From: a bacterium
Lineage (GTDB): Bacteria > Zhuqueibacterota > QNDG01 > JAGLOF01
Reading direction: 5' to 3'
Length of the DNA stretch: 64,000 bases
NCBI GenBank assembly: GCA_016934955.1
Contig: JAFGRY010000013.1
Span: 1 to 64,000 of the forward strand
Within the stretch, counting starts at the first letter, position 1; every line of letters starts with the position of its first letter. A model generated the notes under the pieces. The model did no database searches. It saw only the letters and a list, made by a program, of their open reading frames with translations, and was not told where the DNA came from. Positions 60,397-64,000 of this stretch are shown in pieces. Both the position numbers and the translations under genes were made by a program.

Positions 60397-63074
60397 TAGT
60401 CCTCCTTCTCAAGATTAAGGCCGTAGGAAATACCGTCCGGCAGTTTTTTAATAAGATCCTGCAGCTGAGCACCGGTCATGCTTTCGATAGAGATTTTTAC
60501 ATTCGTCACCTTCGCACCGGGAGTAATACCCCAAGACTCAAGTTTTCCGAGAAGTGACAGAGATGAAGTTGTATCGGAGCTGAAAGATGTTTTTGATTTT
60601 GTACCTGGGCCTCCACCGAACAAGCCGCCCGGAGTTATTCCATCGGTTTCTCCTTTAATGGCTGTTGTTGAACTTGTGTCATTGCCAGAAGTGTTTGGCA
60701 CAGGTTCTTCTATAGTTTTCCCACCTCCGGAACTTACCGTGCTGTCAGGCTCGTGAATCAAGGTTTCTTCGAGTGTTCTGCCGGTTCCAATTTTGCCTTT
60801 CATGCGGTTCCATGCAGCATCTTCGGTTTCGCCGGGGCGACTGCTCAGCAGTTCCCGTCCGCTAATATTGATCTCGATTTTGCCACGGGCACAAAGCCGG
60901 ACGATGTGCTCCTTGGCTTCGTTTTCACCCAACCATGGAATACAGGGATTCCCTCCGCCCATGGGCTCTTTCAGCTGGTCTAATACGGTGGCAAAGGAAT
61001 CATTCCGCTTTGCCGCTTCCAGTACGAGGTCTTTAAAATCTTCCGCGAGAAACAGGTCCGTCTTAATTTTTTCATGAATAGCCGGAACAATGCGATCGCC
61101 TTCAGCCTTGTGGCTATTGATCTCAAATTCACATTGGTCGGGATTGCCGAAATTCCATGTATCAAGAACCGCAAAGCGGTCAAAACGTACTTTTAATTGA
61201 TCACGAAGCTCCTTTTGATATTTCACATGTAGAGCTGAAAAATGAGCATCTTCATTCTTCCATTGTTTTGCCAGATAGACAGCACGAGCGAGTATAAGTA
61301 ATTCCTTGTCATAAAAAACAGACTCTAAACTTTCTTTCGCCAGGATGAACCGAATTGTATTTCGGTGTTTAGAGACCTTCTCTCTCAACCAAATCCCCAG
61401 TTCTTTGGCCTTCACACTTCCCTTTGGTATTACAATGTACGGAATTCGGTTGTCCCAATTTTCAGGATGGTCTTTTTCATTAACATCACACCAAGGATCG
61501 CTCTGCCAATTTTTCTTTAGCACGATCACTCGACCAATGGTGCTGCTGGTTTCACTACCACCAAGAACGTATCGAATTTCCTGGGCTAAATGTTCAACAT
61601 CCTGCCCTTCATTGAACAGCTTGTCATTTTTGGCATGTGCCATCAGTTTCGCCTGAGGATTCTCTTCATTCAGAAAAACCAGACGATCACCTTTCTGATG
61701 AATGTTGAAGCTGTTCTCTTTGATCGATTCCAACTCAACAGCAAAAAGATTGTCATCAATGGGCTTATTTTTTGTGATATCCAACTGAATTTCTGCCGGT
61801 CTTGCTCCCGCCATCTTTTCCAGAGATAATGATCGTAACCATAAAGAACTAAGAATTGCTATAAGGTTTGGTACGTTTTGCGTAGTACCTTCGACTGCTT
61901 CCTCTACTGCCTCATAATTTCTCAAAGCTTTCTGACGAAGATCACGATGAAGCTGATTCGCAACAGAATCAAGAAGTGAAGCAACACTACTTTTTTCTTC
62001 AGCGATTGAGAAATCAGCTGCAGTTAAAACCGGGCTGGTGTCACCAGCATCCTTAAACACATCTACCAGGATTCTAATCAGATCTCTTGTCTCCTGCGTT
62101 TGAGTTGCAATCAACACTTGATCCTCAAGAAGTTTCATCAATAAGGGTGAAAAAGGCCAGCTCTGCACATATTCTTCTTTTTGACGCTCTTGTTCTGAAC
62201 CCGGAACGTGGTGGAGTCGGTAAAATTCGTTGAGATGAGTCGAAATTAGTTTTTCAATATCGGCTCCCGGTATCTGAATTCTATTTTCAAAAATACGATA
62301 AAGAAGGAGTTTTTGCCGGTCACGTTTTGCTTGCGGTCCTTTGAAATCAATACGCACAGGGTTGATGCGATACACCTGTTGTGCTGCATCAGAGTCACCA
62401 TCACGCACAGAAAGAACTAAAGTTAATAGTGTCGGATTTTCTTCTGCAATCTCTGAAAGGATTTGGATAAAATTAAAGGCCCAGTTTCTTCGAGGATGCT
62501 GTTTTGTATTTGTTAAGCCTTCATACCAAGTTTGAAATTCGTCAAGAATAAGAACAGCAGGTTTTTTCTGAAACATTTCCAAGAAAAGCGCTGTTCCAGG
62601 CACTTCTGACTTGCTTTTTCCCTGCCCTTCCCATTTGCCTCTAATATATTTTCCTTCAGGATGTTTATCAAATAAAAGATCCCAAAGAAATGTATAGTTG
62701 TGCTGATGCAGGCTTTCGGTGATTACTTCCACGTCTCGCTTAAGAACAAGATTTGTGAGACCATCACGATTAAGATGTCCCGCCCATGATTTCAACCATT
62801 TTTCTGTAGCAACAGGATCTTTATACATATGAGCCAACGCAGCCATCAAATGTGATTTACCTTGGCCTCTAGAGCCAATGATTACAACTGGTCGAGCTTT
62901 TCCTGGTTGCAACGCTTCAATCAGTTTTAGCAGGTCGACAGAGGGATATGTAATATTCAAAAACTCTTCAGCACTTTTATCCAACGCACCGGTACCCTGA
63001 CGGTTGGTAAAATCAACCATTGTGCCTTTTAATTTCTTGCCTCGAAATTCTTCTCGTAATTTTAAATCAAGCAT
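60396..63074 (-). CDS. DUF499-type P-loop ATPase, first gene of the defence operon
   Basis: The product is 892 residues with AAGGGG upstream of the ATG. The Walker A motif IIGSRGQGKSH lies at 65-75 and the Walker B AVLILDEFQTW at about 170. Conserved flanking segments include EFLNITYPSVDLLKLIE just before the P-loop. The middle region is helical; residues about 770-840 are glycine- and serine-rich (a linker); the last 50 residues form a small domain (GAKVTNVKISIESMTG). DUF499 proteins are large ATPases related in architecture to PglY/BrxC of BREX and are found with DUF1156 methylases and PglZ. It is followed directly by PglZ (overlap TAATG). A near-consensus promoter lies about 100 bases upstream. 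Confidence 0.92.
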   Translation of the reverse strand: MLDLKLREEFRGKKLKGTMVDFTNRQGTGALDKSAEEFLNITYPSVDLLKLIEALQPGKARPVVIIGSRGQGKSHLMAALAHMYKDPVATEKWLKSWAGHLNRDGLTNLVLKRDVEVITESLHQHNYTFLWDLLFDKHPEGKYIRGKWEGQGKSKSEVPGTALFLEMFQKKPAVLILDEFQTWYEGLTNTKQHPRRNWAFNFIQILSEIAEENPTLLTLVLSVRDGDSDAAQQVYRINPVRIDFKGPQAKRDRQKLLLYRIFENRIQIPGADIEKLISTHLNEFYRLHHVPGSEQERQKEEYVQSWPFSPLLMKLLEDQVLIATQTQETRDLIRILVDVFKDAGDTSPVLTAADFSIAEEKSSVASLLDSVANQLHRDLRQKALRNYEAVEEAVEGTTQNVPNLIAILSSLWLRSLSLEKMAGARPAEIQLDITKNKPIDDNLFAVELESIKENSFNIHQKGDRLVFLNEENPQAKLMAHAKNDKLFNEGQDVEHLAQEIRYVLGGSETSSTIGRVIVLKKNWQSDPWCDVNEKDHPENWDNRIPYIVIPKGSVKAKELGIWLREKVSKHRNTIRFILAKESLESVFYDKELLILARAVYLAKQWKNEDAHFSALHVKYQKELRDQLKVRFDRFAVLDTWNFGNPDQCEFEINSHKAEGDRIVPAIHEKIKTDLFLAEDFKDLVLEAAKRNDSFATVLDQLKEPMGGGNPCIPWLGENEAKEHIVRLCARGKIEINISGRELLSSRPGETEDAAWNRMKGKIGTGRTLEETLIHEPDSTVSSGGGKTIEEPVPNTSGNDTSSTTAIKGETDGITPGGLFGGGPGTKSKTSFSSDTTSSLSLLGKLESWGITPGAKVTNVKISIESMTGAQLQDLIKKLPDGISYGLNLEKED

Positions 63075-63172
63075 TTTTATTACCCCTTCTTTCTTCGGCC
63101 GCTATATTCCATTAATAAAGTTACTCAACTTTTTTAATTATTCACGACTATTTATGCAATTGACAAACACAT

Positions 63173-63201
63173 ATTATACATACAATTACAAATAGTGTCA
63201 T
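63173..63201 (-). promoter_or_regulatory. Sigma-70-type promoter of the defence operon
   Basis: On the minus strand, ATGACA (five of six matches to TTGACA) at 63196-63201 is separated by exactly 17 bases from TATAAT (six of six) at 63173-63178. The start codon of the DUF499 gene lies about 100 bases downstream, leaving a leader of about 90 bases. Confidence 0.75.
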
Positions 63202-63231
63202 TGCTATTCGGCAAATGATAGAATTTATAGT

Positions 63232-63244
63232 TAGCTAAAAGCTA
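63232..63244. promoter_or_regulatory. Inverted repeat upstream of the defence promoter
   Basis: TAGCT-AAA-AGCTA is a perfect 5-bp inverted repeat with a 3-base spacer, centred about 37 bases upstream of the -35 box. It is a possible activator or repressor site. It is short, so chance is not excluded. Confidence 0.3.
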
Positions 63245-63438
63245 TTTTGATCAAATCTATATGACTACGGTAACTGCTTTACCGAACAATTTTATGAGTT
63301 CATGACTATATTTTTTTCCAACCACTCCACACAAATCCCCACAATCTCCCCCAACCCCCTGACCACCTTATCCGAACAAGCCTTTACTTGCCCACCGAAG
63401 ACCATAACAGCTCAAGCGTAATAATTCTGAAGGAATGC

Positions 63439-64000
63439 CTATCTATTTTTCGACTCCCCCATCCCCTCCACCCCCACAGCCCCCACCCTGAACCTCCCAC
63501 CATCACGCCCAACCACCTCAACAACATACCTAAACCACTGTTCAGCCGCAACATCCGCATCCACGTACTCGTAGACCGTCCTCCCGGAACCACGCCCCGA
63601 TGCCGCAATCAATCCGTCATTCAGCCTCGTCCCGTCACTATCCCGAGACGCCGACCTGTAGACAGCATACCCCGAGACAGCGCCTTCACGCTCCGCGGTC
63701 CAGCGAATAATCACCTTACCATCAACGAACTCAGCCGACACAGAAGAAATCTGCACCGGAAGAGAAAAATCCCCGGTCAGCGAATCGACTACCGTATAGT
63801 TCTGCCCGAATGTGCCGTCACCGCTCGCGTACCCCGCAGCGAACACCTCACATTCACCATCGGCATCGCAGTCCCAGACCCGGTACCGTATCGCATTCCC
63901 CACCGTCGCGCCCGGAAGGGTTTGCCCGCTTGGCAGCACGACCCTGAGTATACTCGAGATGGTCAACGGCACGAATGCTCCGGAATCGCTGCGCGCGACA
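63439..64000 (-). CDS. C-terminal part of a secreted FN3-like protein, truncated by the window edge
   Basis: The minus frame is open from base 64000 to the stop at 63439 (about 186 residues seen); the true start lies outside the window. It contains one FN3-like domain (GKVIIRWTAEREGAVSGYAV at its core, YVVEVVGRDGG at its end). It is preceded by a beta segment with GNAIRYRVWDCDADGE. The sequence is GC-rich. It resembles the C-terminal FN3 units of surface proteins in the other half of the window rather than any defence gene. No complete sorting domain is seen after the FN3. Confidence 0.7.
   Translation of the reverse strand, partial: VARSDSGAFVPLTISSILRVVLPSGQTLPGATVGNAIRYRVWDCDADGECEVFAAGYASGDGTFGQNYTVVDSLTGDFSLPVQISSVSAEFVDGKVIIRWTAEREGAVSGYAVYRSASRDSDGTRLNDGLIAASGRGSGRTVYEYVDADVAAEQWFRYVVEVVGRDGGRFRVGAVGVEGMGESKNR

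Larger units (their letters stand above)
63075..63438. other. Intergenic region upstream of the defence operon
   Basis: The left 170 bases are AT-rich and hold the operon promoter and an inverted repeat. From about 63310 onward the sequence changes abruptly to a C-rich stretch (CCACACAAATCCCCACAATC and similar). This looks like the boundary between island and resident chromosome. No gene is visible. Confidence 0.5.

Noticed and set aside
48841-63074. Labelling the operon as canonical BREX or canonical DISARM
   Set aside because: No BrxA/BrxB/BrxL or PglX in the BREX sense, and no DUF1998 (DrmB) or phospholipase-D-like (DrmC) gene of DISARM, is visible.
1-64000. CRISPR array
   Set aside because: Tandem repeats seen are 7-9 base units without spacers of constant length, and no cas gene is present.

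Overview
The window looks like a chromosome fragment of a Gram-negative, didermal bacterium of the FCB type (Bacteroidota / Calditrichota / KSB1-like), probably from an environmental assembly. The evidence is large secreted proteins with FN3, putative-Ig, PASTA and CARDB domains, a C-terminal sorting domain of the type used with type IX secretion, outer-membrane barrels ending in an aromatic residue, and many lipoboxes. No 16S rRNA or intact tRNA is present, so this placement is an inference. Almost every gene lies on the minus strand; the exceptions are the GT39 glycosyltransferase and the membrane SpoIIE phosphatase.

Region 1 (1-9.7 kb) is ordinary chromosome: a secreted PASTA/CARDB protein, an EFR1-type flavodoxin/ferredoxin protein, a dihydroorotate-dehydrogenase-like protein followed by a ferritin-like protein, a GT39 glycosyltransferase, a PAS-SpoIIE phosphatase, small membrane proteins, and a degenerate 3' half of a tRNA-Val-like sequence.

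Region 2 (10-28.1 kb) is an 18-kb cell-surface locus, co-directional and with short gaps. In transcription order it encodes an outer-membrane barrel, a lipoprotein with seven putative-Ig repeats, a 3456-residue giant secreted protein, a five-FN3 protein, and a protein with a C-terminal sorting domain. It may encode one uncharacterised surface apparatus.

Region 3 (28.1-41.4 kb) holds a membrane-bound SpoIIE phosphatase, then a toxin-antitoxin cluster (MazEF, VapBC, AbiEi/AbiEii), then a PqiC-like lipoprotein, an ankyrin protein, and a translationally coupled trio of VanZ-like membrane protein, clostripain-like C11 protease and lipoprotein.

Region 4 (41.5-63.1 kb) is a defence island, mostly AT-richer than its surroundings. 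Its core is a probable eight-gene operon read from a near-consensus promoter at about 63.2 kb: DUF499 ATPase, short PglZ, DUF1156 DNA methylase, a 166-residue unknown, SNF2 helicase, EVE-domain protein, HNH-WYL fusion, and a DUF262-DUF1524-AlbA_2 fusion. The parts resemble BREX (PglZ plus large ATPase plus methylase) and DISARM (SNF2 helicase plus methylase) without matching either layout as I know them. Nearby are an HNH restriction-type endonuclease with a conserved N-terminal domain and a 1120-residue TPR-like / metallo-beta-lactamase protein of unknown role.

Intergenic spaces carry a recurring mosaic of repeats: purine-rich GCAGAG-type blocks, pyrimidine-rich TCGCTCTTA-type blocks, a roughly 150-200 bp element, a small hairpin with a conserved core, and heptanucleotide tandem repeats. 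The window ends inside another secreted FN3-like protein.
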